Shown: in pieces, positions 10,860-22,790 of the stretch
Position numbering within the stretch: the first letter of the stretch is position 1
How the letters are laid out: the number at the start of each line of letters is the position of its first letter
Origin: Brassica napus
Taxonomy: Eukaryota; Streptophyta; Magnoliopsida; Brassicales; Brassicaceae
Direction: 5' to 3'
NCBI RefSeq assembly: GCF_020379485.1
Contig: NC_063452.1
Coordinates: forward strand, 42,275,148-42,339,147
DNA: 64,000 nucleotides
Notes under the pieces: model-generated
The model's input: the letters and a program-made list of their open reading frames with translations, nothing else
Database searches by the model: none
Told to the model about the DNA's origin: nothing
Program-made: the position numbers and the translations under genes

Positions 10860-12024
10860 TCACAATTCTACTCCATCTCCTTCAAACGAGTGAGCTCAGC
10901 GTCCACATTTAAGCCCCCATCCTTGAGCTCGTTTAGAAGATCTATGTTGGCAACCACCTCTTGCAACTGGATCTCAGCCGACACCTCCTTCTTCTTGTTC
11001 GTCCATTTCTCCTACAAAGACTCCAGGATATCTCGACATCATCCCGCGATGTCACGATGAGCAACGCGAGAAGCACGACGAATGTCTCGATCCCTCTCGA
11101 CCTCGAGCGCTGCGATCTTGGCCCTCTAAGCGATGACCTGGGCCACGAGATTCGCGTTCTCCTGGCAAGGCCTCCTCCAATCATCGGTCAAGGCCTCGAT
11201 CTTTTTAGCATCCCTTTTTCCCTCGCGCTTGGTGGTTTCAAGCTCCGCTGAAAGTCTCTTGATCTCAGAACCGATGTTCTCGATGTCCTTGTCATTACGA
11301 GAAATCCCAACGCGATCCTCCATCGCTACAACATACTCGTTGAAGGCTTCTATAACCTAAAAAAAAAGAAGATGACACTCAAAACATCTTCTAGAAGGAA
11401 AGAAGCAAGAAACGAACCTTAGAGCTCGTAACCTCCACTTTGGCGTAAGCCTCCTTCTCGGTCGCGGAAGCAAGGGACGGGAGATGGCAACCCGCCGATC
11501 TCATGCGGCCGGCGAGAGAGATTAGGTCGTCTTGAGCCGCAAACAAAGGATCATCACCCCAGAAGCAAGACCACTGACGATCGATTCTCGCCTAGAACAA
11601 GACGGACTGGGCAAGGCCGCCTTCGACGATCGACGTCGCTTACAGCTCGTGGCAATGACTTCATCTTCCGAGCTAGGGCAACCCGGACACGGAGACACGA
11701 GGAAAGTTTTGGGACTCTGCTTGTTCCACTTCACTAGAACAAGGTGACAGAACTCACCAAGACTGAAGGAAAGACCCTCCTCTCTAGCTCTAACTAAGAG
11801 CGCTATAAGATGCCTAAGAAAATTCGAGAGGATTTGGGTGAACGATAAACCAAGATCCGCCAAGATCTTGAGGACAGGCTCCGGGATCGGGAAAGAAAGA
11901 CCACAAGATTGGAATAAAGAGAGATAGGCTCTGCAATATCCCCCTAGACTCCATACACCGTGTAGAGCTCCTCGAGATCGTCGGTTGTGGTCATTGGGCG
12001 AGGAAAGCTGAATGACGAAGACAT
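10860..12024 (-). pseudogene. Antisense gene module B of element 1
   Basis: A second antisense unit of the same general type. The ATG at 12024-12022 opens MSSSFSFPRPMTTTDDLEELY. Further on are an N-terminal domain remnant (GEFCHLVLVKWNKQSPK near 11750) and a coiled coil (IGSEIKRLSAELETTKREG near 11240). The order matches module A and the aORF of element 2: N-terminal domain, a YAKVEVTSSK-like exon end near 11420, an intron, then coiled coil. Several stops and frameshifts show decay. Two such modules in one element suggest internal duplication or recombination between two elements. Confidence 0.55.
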
Positions 12025-12117
12025 CTTAGGTTAAGTGATCAAGAAATCTCAAAGCAATAGCAAAAGAGATGGAAAAGAAGAATCGGAATTGAAACAAAAG
12101 AATAAAAGAAAACCCTT

Positions 12118-12129
12118 GCGTATTTATAG
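12118..12129 (-). promoter_or_regulatory. TATA box for antisense module B
   Basis: The minus strand reads TATAAATACGCA about 100 bp upstream of the ATG at 12024. It matches the element 0 antisense promoter in sequence and spacing. Confidence 0.5.
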
Positions 12130-12363
12130 TCGCCCCAACGGCTCTATCGCCATTCTCGAGAAAGATAATGATGACCTAAGACTCGCGCTATCAGCGGCTG
12201 ATGTAGCCGTTACGCGCAAGAATAAAAACGTGCCAAGCAACGGTCTCAAAAGATTATCATTAAATTCAAACAAAAATCGTACCGGTTACCAAGTGACGAA
12301 ATCATGATTAAAGCAAACCACCTCTTCTCGTTTCGTTCAAACCAAAAGAGGCCGGGGGACAAA

Positions 12364-12839
12364 TGTTGGACCCAATTTTGGTCAATACATTTATGGGCCA
12401 CGATCAAGTAAATGGGCCACGAAGAGTTAAAGCCCATAGCGAACAATCGAACTCGAGACAGAGATTTCGAAGATCCTGAGATCGCGGAACGGTTGCGGAG
12501 ATCGCTGAACGGTTGCGAACATCACGAGAGCAGCACGCTATAAGAAGAGGTCGACAGATAAGGAATGGACACGTTGAAAACCTTAGAGAGAGCTACACCC
12601 ATACTTCAACCTTATTTTCATCCATCTTTAGATCTTTTCTCTTAACGATCTCGTTGTAACGTTCGATCTTGTTTGACTCATTGTATTTGATCTTATTCAT
12701 CACTAAAAGTCCAGTTTTGCCTACCGGAAACTGATTATATCGTTGTGCTCTAAAGATATTGTTGCCTACATCATTTATCTTCCCTTTATTAAACTCTCCG
12801 ATCACTATCAAATTCTTAGTGTAGATTTTAGGATCTACA
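12364..12839 (+). repeat. 3' LTR of element 1
   Basis: Begins TGTTGGACCC after a purine tract (AGGCCGGGGGACAAA) and ends GGATCTACA. It carries two copies of the 20-bp minisatellite (12478-12517). Confidence 0.9.
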
Positions 12840-12844
12840 ACCAG

Positions 12845-15797
12845 GACCCGATTATTAGAAAGCTTGACAAAACACTATCAAATGATATATGGAGATTGGT
12901 TTATCGAGAAGCAGTTGGTTCTTTTGAAGCTCTGGGGGACTCTGATCACTCTCCATGTGTTGTAGATTTCTCCACAGAGGAAGTAAGAAGGAAGTCTACC
13001 TTCAAATATTTTTCTTTTATAGCAACACACCCTCACTTCATGTCAGAAATGAAATCAACTTGGGAAGAGGAAGTGTAGGTTGGCTCTAAATAATTCACCC
13101 TAGGCCAGCGTCTTAAAAATGTGAAAAATTTCTATCGTAAATTGAATAAAGAAGGTTTTGGAAATATCCATCTGAAGGCAAGTAAAGCTATGCAGGCGTT
13201 AAAGGATGTTTAGGAGCAGCTACTTACTACACCGATTGAGTCCTCTGCTTACAGAGGAGTTTGTATTCGTAAGAAATGGCTTTTCCTTGAACCTGCACAA
13301 GCTATCTTCTTCAATAGGAAAGCTCGCATTAGATGGCTCACGTGTGGAGATACAAACACAAGGTTCTTTCACAAAGCAGTGATAGCACATCAGATTAGAA
13401 ATGCCATTAATGCCATTAATTACCTGATGGATGCTACAGATCAGAGAGTTAACAATCCCCTACAAATCAAAGAAATTGTACTTTCAGAATTTGTTGGGTA
13501 TTGTGGATGAGCAGGTGAATCCGATGACAATTAAAGAAATTCAGGATCTATGGGTTTAGATGTACGGCGGAGGTTGATGTGGAGCTTATTAAAATTTCAT
13601 CAGAAGAGGATATCAGTGATGTATTCCGTGGTATGCCAAAGAACAAGGCTCCATGCCCAGATGGGTTTGCAGTAGAGTTCTATTGGGAAGCTTTGGAAGT
13701 TGTATGAGTATATACAATTGCAGCAGTAAGGGAGTTTTTTTTGTTTCAGGAAGAATGTTAAAAAATTTAATGCTAATGCGATTTTCTAATCCCAAAGATT
13801 ATAGGAGCTGACAGGCTTACTCAGTTTAGGCCAATCGCATTATGTTCAACGATATATAAGGTCATTACGAGTATTTTGAAAAAGAAGATGAAGCTGTTCA
13901 TTGCAGAGGTAATGCAGAGAGACCAAGTTGGTTTTGTACAGGATAGACTTCTATGTGAAAACGTGCTTTTGGCATCAGAGCTAGTGAATGACTTTCATAC
14001 TCATGGCCCTACTAGAAGAGGCTGCTTGAAGATCGATCTGTCGAAGGCTTACGACAATCTGAGCCTGGAATTTGTAACTAACACTCTTATTGCCATTGAT
14101 CTACCGCCCAAGTTTGTTGAGTAGCTGCGAGAGTTTGCCGTACATGATTAATGCAAGGCGATCCGATTGTGGCTTTGCTTTTCGTTATGGCAATGGATGT
14201 TTTGTCGAAGATGTTGGATAAAAGAGCAATTAATTGGGTCTTCAGATTATATCCTGAGTGTGGAGCTCCCTTAGTCACACACTTTGAGCTTTGCTGACGA
14301 TGTGTTAATTTTCTTCGAAGAAGAATCTTTTACAGGAATACTTCAAATTTTGGAGGAATTTAAATCGGTTTCAGGTCTTAGTATTAACAGAAGAAAAACA
14401 GAGCTTTTGCTGGACAGAGGCAGTAACGAGAGGTGTAGAGATTCGGCAGAGGCAGTTGGTATTTCTCAGGGATCTCTCCCGATTAGATATCTTGGAGTTC
14501 CTCTATCCTCCAAGAAGACGAAGAAGTCAGACTTTCAGCCACTACTGGACAAGATTGGAGCTAGGTTTAACTCCTGGACAGTGAGGTACTTGTCTTTCGT
14601 TGGAAGATTTCAGTTAATACAAGCAGTTATATATTCTACCATATCCTATTCAATCTTTATTATTCCTAATCACTGTATTCGGGAATTGAAAAGGATGTGT
14701 AATGCTTTTTTTATGGAGGGGTGCGCCAAGTTCAGATAAAGGAGCTAAGATCGCTTGGGATTCGGTGTGTACGCCGATAGAAGAAGGTAGTTTAAGCTTG
14801 AGAAGACTTGCTGAGTGGAACAAAGTTTTAAAACTCAAGTTGATTTTGTTGCTTTTTGCAGTTGGAAGTTCGTTGTGGGTCTCTTGGGGGAGAAGAAATT
14901 TAATTAGGAATTTTTTTTGGATGTTGGATCCTTGTAGAAGACAAAGAAGAAGTTGGATTTGGAAGGAAATTTGTAAGCTGAGGCACACTGCTAGAGGTAT
15001 GATTTAGTGTGAGGTAGTTCCGGTATAACAGCAAGTTTTTGGTTGGATAATTGGACAAGTAGAGGTCCAATCATCTCTTTGAAGGGTGAAATGGAGCCTA
15101 TGGTTTCAGACCTTCCTATCTCATCAACTGTGGTAGAATCGTTGACTGAAGAAGGTTGGTGGTTTAGACAATAGTAGAAGTAGAAGTCAGGTCATCAGAA
15201 CTATAAAAAGTTGTCTTCTGAATCCTCTTTTACTTCTTAACTCCGACACTGACAATGTGTAAAGGGGTTATGTGTGGAAGCCAAATGCAATTTTGAGTAA
15301 AGGAGTTTTTTCAACGGCAGAGACATGGTCTCTCTACATCATGTAATGCATCATGTGTTTTGGCATAAGGCAGTGTGGTCTACTCGTCATGTCCCAAAAC
15401 ATTCGTTTCTGACTTGGGTAGCAGCTAAAAACAGAATGGTGACTAGAGATCGCTTGCGAAGCTGGGTTCTTCAAGTACCAGAGGTGTGTGATATGTAATT
15501 GAAGTGTGGAGTCAAGACAACGTCTTTTGTTTGACTGTTCATATAGCGCAGAGATCTAGGTTTTCTTCTCATCTTATTTGCATCTAGTGTTGCCGGTCCA
15601 GTTTAGTGAAGAGATGGTTAGTGAAGCCAACTACAAAAAAAAAATGTGAAGCTCATTATCGGACTCTTGTTCCAAACTCTTTGTACTTCATATGGAGAGA
15701 GAGAAATGCAAGAATTCATACAAGTGTGGCTAGACAAGTTTCAGTTTTAATAGTGAAAATTAAGAATTTGGCCAGGTTAAAGCTGGATCGTTTTTAA
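12845..15797 (+). pseudogene. LINE-1 ORF2 remnant (endonuclease, RT, zf-RVT)
   Basis: Decayed ORF2 of a plant L1-type LINE. Endonuclease C-terminus: IIRKLDKTL, NDIW and the GDSDHSPC motif holding the catalytic His (to about 13078). RT: FRPIALCSTIYKVIT (about 13825-13870), palm motif A in IDLSKAYD (about 14034) and motif C FADD (about 14287). Then an LGVPLSSKK-type RT/thumb region, a zf-RVT region (FLTWVAAKNRMVTRDRL near 15405-15460) and IWRERNARIH near 15690. At least three frame changes and several stops interrupt it (for example near 13500, 14124 and 14700), so it cannot encode a working protein. No RNase H domain is visible. Confidence 0.85.
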
Positions 15798-16079
15798 AGA
15801 CCTCAGTCAGGAACAGTTGGTATACTCTTCTCGCCACTTGGATAGCTAACTTTTAGTCTAATTTGGATTGTTTTCTTTTTGGTGTAGTATTGTTTAGCTC
15901 CTTTAAAGTCTTAGTTTCTTTCGGATTTTGTAGGATCAGGCCGTAAATGTTTTGAGTGGACCTTCCAATTCTCCTTTCGGATTAGAATTAATGAAAGTAA
16001 TTTATATATATATATATTCCATAGTTCAGATAAGTGTTTTTATACAAAGAAGGTTTTTAGCACCCACAATTGATCTAGT

Positions 16080-16300
16080 CATTACTTCCATAGTGAAACC
16101 TCTATAAATTAATAATGTTGGGATTACACCAAAACTATAATTTTTTATTAATTTATAGGGATATTAATTTATCGATATACTAATTGAACAAAAAATTCAA
16201 TTTATGACTATAAAATTATATTATTTTATAGAGATTTTTAGTGTATATTAATTTATAGAGTATTAATTTAAAGAAGTTATATTGTATAAATCTTTTGCGT
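16080..16300. repeat. AT-rich palindromic repeat
   Basis: Repeated CTATAAATTAATA and its complement (TATTAATTTATAG) occur four or more times in alternating orientation. This resembles a dispersed AT-rich repeat common in Brassicaceae. No TIR or TSD could be fixed. Confidence 0.35.
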
Positions 16301-16959
16301 GACAAATAAACGGATTAAAAAGAAATGTACATTGAATTATAATGAACTCACTTGATTAGTTTTTTCCCACAGAAAAGACTTCGTCTCCACTAATTATATA
16401 GTTTCATGTGGACTACGATCCAAATAGAAAATTTTCTTCTTTTTGTTTTTGTTAAATGGTTTCAAATTGAAAATTTTCTTATCATTCATAATAACTTTAT
16501 ATCATTGTTAAAATCAGAAATCATATAAAAATAAAATGATACCTTCAAAAATAATATAAAACTATAATGAAAACTAACTTATTTAGGTAGATATTAAAAC
16601 CAATATGAATGTTTAATGAGATCTTTTTAATATTTGCAATTTTTTTTTTTTTTTTTTGAATTTGAGAAATCAAATTTTAATGTCGAATCGAGTCAAAATT
16701 TTACCGATTTTGGCCAGTTTTGACCGGATTTACCGGTTTAATTAAATCTAGTTTTTAACACAACCCGAAACTGGTTAAAAAGGCGAGCCACAGTCCAACC
16801 GGTTTGATCAGCCAGTCCGGTAACACTAGCTTGCACAAATTTATTCATATATGTAATAATTAAACTTCTCAATTATTTAATATATTTTTTTTTAATTATT
16901 TTTTAGTATGTAAAAGGACGTAAAATAAATAATAATTTGTAAGATAATTTGTATATACA

Positions 16960-16995
16960 ATGTTTATAACAGGCAAGACGCGGATTTTAATCTAG
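16960..16995 (+). mobile_element. Helitron 3' terminus
   Basis: AAGACGCGGATTTTAATCTAG followed by T fits the Helitron 3' end rule (CTRR, insertion between A and T). The hairpin upstream is degraded. The matching 5' end was not identified. Confidence 0.4.
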
Positions 16996-17004
16996 TCTCA
17001 TATA

Positions 17005-17040
17005 TCTTCTACATATATAAAGTTGGTTTTTTCCCTTCTT
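17005..17040 (+). mobile_element. Possible Helitron 5' terminus
   Basis: TCTTCTACATATATAAAGTT preceded by A resembles the TC start followed by an AATAAAGTTG-like segment of the large Helitron ending at 39062. No 3' end could be paired with it. Confidence 0.35.
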
Positions 17041-17599
17041 CTGACAAGTGGCAGGAGGATTTTGCGACACGTACCATCCATGTATTTTTTTTACATTTTA
17101 GGTCTTATTTCTTTTAGATATTGCAATTTGGCCAATTACTTTCTAATCGTGAACTATTTAATATTTTTCGCACTAACTATTATCGTATAAAATTGGATAA
17201 TTTATTTTATTGTTCACTAAAATTTAAGATGAATAAAAAAATAAATAAAATAATATAAATATATTTTAAATATTTAATTTTTTCACAACTAAAAATAACA
17301 TAAATTTTTGTTATATTATTATTTTTACCATTTTTTCTATTATTTAATTTATAAATTATATATTTTTTAACTGTTAAAAATATAAAATGAGCAAACTAAT
17401 AAGAAGAAATTAGAGTGCAATACATAATCTAAACATAAAACTTCCATAGTTAGGGAAAAAAAACAAAATACTATAGTAACACTAACTCAATAAAGGTTTA
17501 GAGCTGAAAAAAAATCAACAAAGAAGACTAACATATCTCATCTTACCATAGAATGTCTCGGTTATAATAAACAGATGTTAGGAAAAAGTAAAAAGATAA

Positions 17600-18300
17600 A
17601 ATATGAGACAAATCAATCCCCAGAACACAAACGATCGCGATCAAGCATCAGCGCAAAAAACCAAAAAAACGGGCCAGCGAAAGAATAATCATCGGAAGAA
17701 TAAAGTCACCACGAAACAAAAGGACGCATGTCTAAAGCACTAGAACCACAACCACCAGCTAAGAGATAAGTAGCACCACACAAACTAAACAAGAACATAC
17801 AAGGCGCTCATGCCAGCGAAGAACCACAAAACTCTGAATAGAAGAAACCAAAGCTCCAAAAGACTAACTCCGCACATCTACACCAAGGGATGCATGAGAA
17901 GAAGATAAACAACCTGAGTGGGGGACAATAGAAGCCAACCACCGGGAAACCAAAGCTTAATCTTGAGACCGCAAACAACCTTCCAAGCGTACAAAGCATA
18001 CACAGAGAAAAACACTATCCAAACCTGGAGTGGAAAAATATGGCGAAAGGAAGAGCCACAAGAGACGTGATCAGCGATGAAAGGTGCAACGATATGAGAG
18101 AACAAAGCGAAAAAAAAGAGACAAAATAAAATCAACAAACCGTGGAGCCATCCTCGAACTATGAAAAAGAGCATAGAAGTCAAATCACCAAAAACCCGAT
18201 CTTGAAAACCAAGACGAGCAGAGACTATTGACGGCAAACCAGCGACGAGGAAAACAAAATCAATGACAACTAAACTCTGACCCAACCCAACGAGATGTAG
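17600..18300. other. Unrecognised GC-richer block
   Basis: This stretch stands out from its AT-rich surroundings. The minus strand is open from 18285 to 17878 for 135 codons, but the translation is strongly hydrophobic and T-rich with no recognisable motif. It could be a LINE 5' leader or another transposon leader; I would not call it a gene. Confidence 0.25.
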
Positions 18301-18413
18301 TTTTTAACCTTAGCCAAAACCTAAGGAAAAAGAGGACCAATATTGACTGAAATAACATACAACGCCGTAAGAAACAACCGCACAACATGGAACTAATATA
18401 CATGATCTATAAC

Positions 18414-19095
18414 TGATGCGACCCAGATCAGCACTTATGTCTTAACGAGGAGCTTAAGGTACAAACCAGCTAAGCAACTGATCATAGCTTGGCTTAATAA
18501 GCATTTTTATGGGTTTGATGCAGAACGTGGAGGCCTTATGCTCAATAAGAAATCAGTGTTTGGATTTGTCTAAGAAAGGCCCACCAAGAAGCCATGGTCG
18601 TATATTATATCAATCTGACGGCAATCCGAGATCTTCAACCATGCAAAAGGACGCAACCAGCCGAAGAATTATGCGACCAAAAGTTACAATATTTGGTCAA
18701 CAGTCTTGGTCTTTGGTCAAGTCAATATTCCTAGTCAAGTTTTCATGGTTTTAAGAGCTTTATAGTTTCTAGGATTGACTAGAATATTTATTTCTTCCAC
18801 AGCCTATTATATAAAAGCTTGCTATTGTATTTGTTTAATCATTCAACTTTTTAATAAAAACATTTCCTTTTAACTTGTTGAATCATTTGTTCTTCATCAA
18901 ACATCTTATCTTCCGAGTCGTCGGAGTGTGTCATATCTTCGGGCTTAGAAGTTGGTAGTATCAAGAGACTTTTTGCACCTCTTGTGTCACCTTTCGATCC
19001 ACATCCCTTGATCGTTTGTGCTTTTTTAGCTCATTCAGTGGAAGGCTTATCCAATCCACAAACCTTAGAGTGATCCTTCAATTTAGGGCGTATCA
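18414..19095. mobile_element. Solo LTR
   Basis: 682 bp beginning TGATGCGACCCAGATC and ending AGGGCGTATCA, flanked by the perfect 5-bp duplication ATAAC (18409-18413 and 19096-19100). It contains a TATATAAAAG box near 18810 and an AATAAAA signal near 18850, which implies a + orientation. No internal retroelement sequence remains, as expected after LTR-LTR recombination. Confidence 0.85.
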
Positions 19096-19998
19096 ATAAC
19101 AAATACAAGACAATCTCAGTGAAAAGGAAGGTGAGAAAAAACAAGAGCACGGAGGTGACTCTTTTCCCAGTGATGGTAAGAAGCACTGCACACCGGAGAG
19201 GTAAACATAATACATAGATGGTGATGGCTCAAGGTCAAAAGATGGGAGAGAGTGCAAAAAACACCTAAAAAGAGTAATATTCAAAAATATGAAAAATTAA
19301 AATACAATTTTGACGCAGTTAATCTTAGAATCAACAAATGCCTAAAGACAAAGTTATTGAAATTCAATATGTTTTACATCTGAAACTCATTTCACCACTA
19401 ACAAGTAGTATTATACATACAATAACACAATATTAAAAACACAAACACATAGTTTATTAATTTATTATCTAATACTATATAACATAATAAAATATCATAT
19501 AATGTTCTTCACAAATAAATATTTACCACATAATCACATCATATTTAATAATATATTCCGCTTGAAGAGCGGATAACCCCCGGAGTGTTAATTTTTATTT
19601 AGTAATTGGGATTTTATAAATATGTAGATCATTACATATATGTTCAAAAAGTATGCCTCACCAAATTCCATATGTCTGTTTAAAATTATATGTAAATAAG
19701 ATCGATTCAATAAACAAGTGGGTTGATTATTCTCGCAGGTACCACTGGGGGAATTCACAATACATCCACTGATTGTATCAGAAAAAGCCAAATGTATTAT
19801 TGTTCACTATCATGGGATGAAGAAAATACCAGATGTCGAAAAAAATTTCAATAAATAAATAAAAAGAATCGAGAGAATGATAAAAATGTCGATTTTAAGA
19901 AGAAACTAAAAGACCCAACATGATGGGGGCTCAAATCCAAACTATGAGGCAAAATAGCCAAAGAGCAAAGAACAAAAAACACTCACTTGCCGCTTAAC

Positions 19999-20876
19999 CA
20001 ATGTTTTTAAACCCGACCCGGACACTGAACCGGACGACTTACCGAGTCGTTGGGTCACTGGGTCGACCGCGGGTGAACCGCGGGTTAATAAATAAATTAA
20101 TTTTATCATATAATAATATATATATGCTATGAAAATAAATATATAAAAATTAAGTTTAATATTTTCTAAATGTTTTTTAAAACATAAAATAATAGTTTGG
20201 ATATGTATAAACTTATGTATAAAAAGTATTTAACATATACTTAACTTTAGTTTTTATATTTTTATTTTCATTTGACATGTAAAATATCAAAAAAATAGTT
20301 TAGACTATTTAAAATTTTCTGTAACAAAGTAAGAGTTATGACATCTAAAAAAATCAAGATATAAAACTCACAAATATTTAAATATCTAATGTGAATAATA
20401 AATTAACTTCAAATTCAAAAAAAACGAAAAGTAAAAGATCATTGTAATAAATTGTTAATAAGAGAAATAAACTAACGCTAAATCACATCAACTAATTTTG
20501 GTTCTCTCTATCATCGTTCACTTCATTTTTTTAGGTGGCATAGTGAAAAATCTTCATCAAAATCTAAAAATCACAAATATAAAACTGAAAAGAGAAAACC
20601 TAACTTCTTTTTTTCGTCAGCATCTAACTTTTTTATTGAAAACTTAGAATATAAAACATAATCTAAAAACTAAAAAAAGAGTAAAAGTTATTTATTGGTT
20701 CAACCGGTGGTTCAACCGGTATCGGGTTCTGGGTTTTAGTGGGTTTTTGCGGGTTTTTACGGGTTTTTGCGGGTTTCTAAATATTGGGTTTTTCATAAAA
20801 CTCAAACCGTTTTTTTTTTCTGGGTCACCGGATTTACCGGTTCAACCGCGGGTCCGGATCGTGTTTCAAAACATTG
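19999..20876. mobile_element. Non-autonomous hAT element (MITE)
   Basis: Terminal inverted repeats CAATGTTTTTAAACCCGACC at the left and CAATGTTTTGAAACACGATC reading in from the right. The element is flanked by an exact 8-bp duplication CGCTTAAC (19991-19998 and 20877-20884). The 8-bp TSD and CA...TG ends are hAT hallmarks. The interior is AT-rich with no transposase. Confidence 0.85.
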
Positions 20877-20917
20877 CGCTTAACTAAAGGCAATAAAAAC
20901 TACACTTTTCAAAGAAA

Positions 20918-22130
20918 AATCTTTTGAAAACCGGACCGGATACCGATTCAGTAAATTCAACCGATCGATTCATGTTTTTTATTTTTGAAAATTAAATATA
21001 TAATCATATATTTACAGATCTAAAAAGTACTTTTGCATATGATACATTCTATTTTTATTTTATTAATTAGAAAAATAAATAATAAGCGTAAATCTAGCTT
21101 ATTATAAATTATATGTTCTATTTTACACTAAATAAGTGAATATTTTATAAATTGTAATTGATAAAAACCAAATAATTGACCATTCAAATTACCGTATTTA
21201 TTTATTCTTAAAACTAAAGTTTTAAATTTTATGAATATGGAAAAATGAAAATATTACATGAGAACCAAAAATATATTTATTGAATTTCTTTCTTAAGAAA
21301 TAGATTTAAAAGGAAAATCAATTAAATAGTGATTGTCAAACATTTAATATGAAGTAATAAATTTTAATAACAATTGAAATACATTAATTATATGTTGATT
21401 TATTAGAAGGGCAGTTCTCCTAAATAGACAATTTTCAAGTTTTGATCACAAAAATAGACCACAAGGAGAAAAATGACCAAAATATTTCATTTAATAGGTA
21501 AAAAAACCCTAATACCCTAGATATATAAAAAATAAAAATAAATAAAAAAATAAATAATAAATAAATTAAAAATTAAAAAATACTAATTTTTTTTATATAG
21601 TTTTAGATTATATGTTTTCAAATTCAAACTTTTTTTTAAAAACAAATTTTTAATTTTTTTTCGGAATTTGTTTTTATTTTATTTTTCAAATTTTCTTTTT
21701 GTAATTCGAAAATACTTTTTGAAACTATTTTTAAAATTTTTATTTTCAAATTTTTATTTTCAAATTTTTATTTTCAAATTTTTAATATTTATTTTTTATT
21801 TTATACAATTTTAAATCTCAATCTCAAATCTCCATCCCTTAACTCTAAACCCTAAGGTTTGGATTAGTTAACCATAACCCTAGGTGTATAAGTGTATATT
21901 TATCTCTTTAATGAAATATTTTGGTCATTTTGATCCTTAGAGTCTATATTTGCGACATAAACGTTTTTAGTACTATCCTAGGATATTTTTCTTTCGGGGT
22001 TTGAAGTTGATACATATCACCTGTTTTATTGATTTTCTCAAATCTGGGTTTTAAACAAAACCAGACTTGGTTTCTTCAATGAATCACGGTCGGCCAGTTC
22101 GACTGGCTGCTCCGGTCTGATTTTCAAAAC
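20918..22130. mobile_element. Foldback/MITE-like element with nested insertion
   Basis: The left end TTTTGAAAACCGGACCGGAT matches, inverted, the right end near 22095-22130 (TTTTGAAAATCAGACCGGAG). The exact boundary and TSD could not be fixed. A second element (about 21411-21996) sits inside it. Confidence 0.45.
21411..21996. mobile_element. Nested MITE (possibly MULE type)
   Basis: The left arm AAAATGACCAAAATATTTCA (near 21470) recurs inverted on the right (TGAAATATTTTGGTCATTTT near 21920-21940). The outer ends (TTCTCCTAAATAGAC... and the inverted TATCCTAGGATAG) match imperfectly. The interior is AT-rich with no ORF. Confidence 0.45.
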
Positions 22131-22589
22131 AATTTTAACACTTAAAATATTTGGACCATCTATATAACTAATTTCAGTTTGTCTACACTAATGTAACAAG
22201 AAGAAATAATGACTCATATGAAACCTCTTTGTATTACTATAAAATTGGATGTAATTGGTGTATCTAAAGATGATCTTACCCAATATAGATTCATTAAAAA
22301 GGTATTAAAAATATTAATATATATATATATATAACTTTGGAATTTCCCTAACTATAATTTTATGGATAAGTTCTTTAAAAGGCAGAGGATTTTTGTTAAC
22401 AAATATTACATATGTAATGATAGAAACTAAAACTATACGAGTAAACGTAGATGGCTTTTTTTGTCTTTTTTTTTTTTTTTTTGGTAAAATGTAAAGATAT
22501 TAGTACCAAAATTTTTTTTGTCTTGTTTCCTCCGTTATCATTGTGCAATGTTCTCTACATTAAAATTTTTTATTGAAAAGGCATGTGTC

Positions 22590-22790
22590 TTTTCTTTTTT
22601 TTTTACGACAAACGGCTTTTCTATTACTCAAACTTGAGGTGGTCTGGGTAACCAGATCGGAATAGAACAAACAATAAAAAGTAACTCCCTATGGAAGAAT
22701 GTAGCAGTCTTAACTAAAAAATGTGAACTTTGATTACGCGCTCGTAGAACATGAGTGATTTTAAACATTACGCGCATGTGTTTAACAGTC
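22590..22790 (-). mobile_element. LINE 3'-end fragment (RNase H C-terminus)
   Basis: The minus strand reads HVLRARNQSSHFLVKTA and FHRELLFIVCSIPIW, then a stop and an A-rich tail (the T-run near 22590 on the + strand). The same tail sequence (CTATTACTCAAACTTGAGG on the + strand) ends LINE-2 at 41090-41110, so both belong to one LINE family. Confidence 0.65.

Larger units (their letters stand above)
5377..12839 (+). mobile_element. LTR retrotransposon element 1 (gag-PR, non-autonomous)
   Basis: Both LTRs are present: 5377-5891 (515 bp) and 12364-12839 (476 bp), each starting TGTTGGACCC and ending GGATCTACA. Flanks are AGCAG (5372-5376) and ACCAG (12840-12844), a 5-bp TSD with one substitution. 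A PBS-like TGGCGCCAACTGTGGGGA starts at 5895, and a purine tract with GGGGG ends at 12363. The interior holds gag, a retropepsin domain and two antisense gene modules, but no recognisable RT, RNase H or integrase. Gag and PR motifs place it in Ty3/Gypsy, probably Tat-related. Confidence 0.88.
5363..16031 (+). mobile_element. LINE-1 (5'-truncated non-LTR element), split by LTR element 1
   Basis: The LINE body reads from 12845 on: C-terminal endonuclease, reverse transcriptase and zf-RVT region, then a non-coding tail ending in a TA-rich tract near 16000. Its first coding codons directly abut the LTR of element 1. The piece on the other side seems to be only about 14 nt (5363-5376), preceded by AAGTGTTTTTA (5352-5362), which recurs at 16032-16042 past the tail and could be the LINE target duplication. 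The TSD is partly low-complexity, so the outer limits are tentative; LINE identity is sure. Confidence 0.6.

Noticed and set aside
12743..13078. 111-codon ORF taken as a gene starting inside the 3' LTR of element 1
   Set aside because: The first part is LTR and the second is LINE endonuclease. The frame happens to cross the insertion border.
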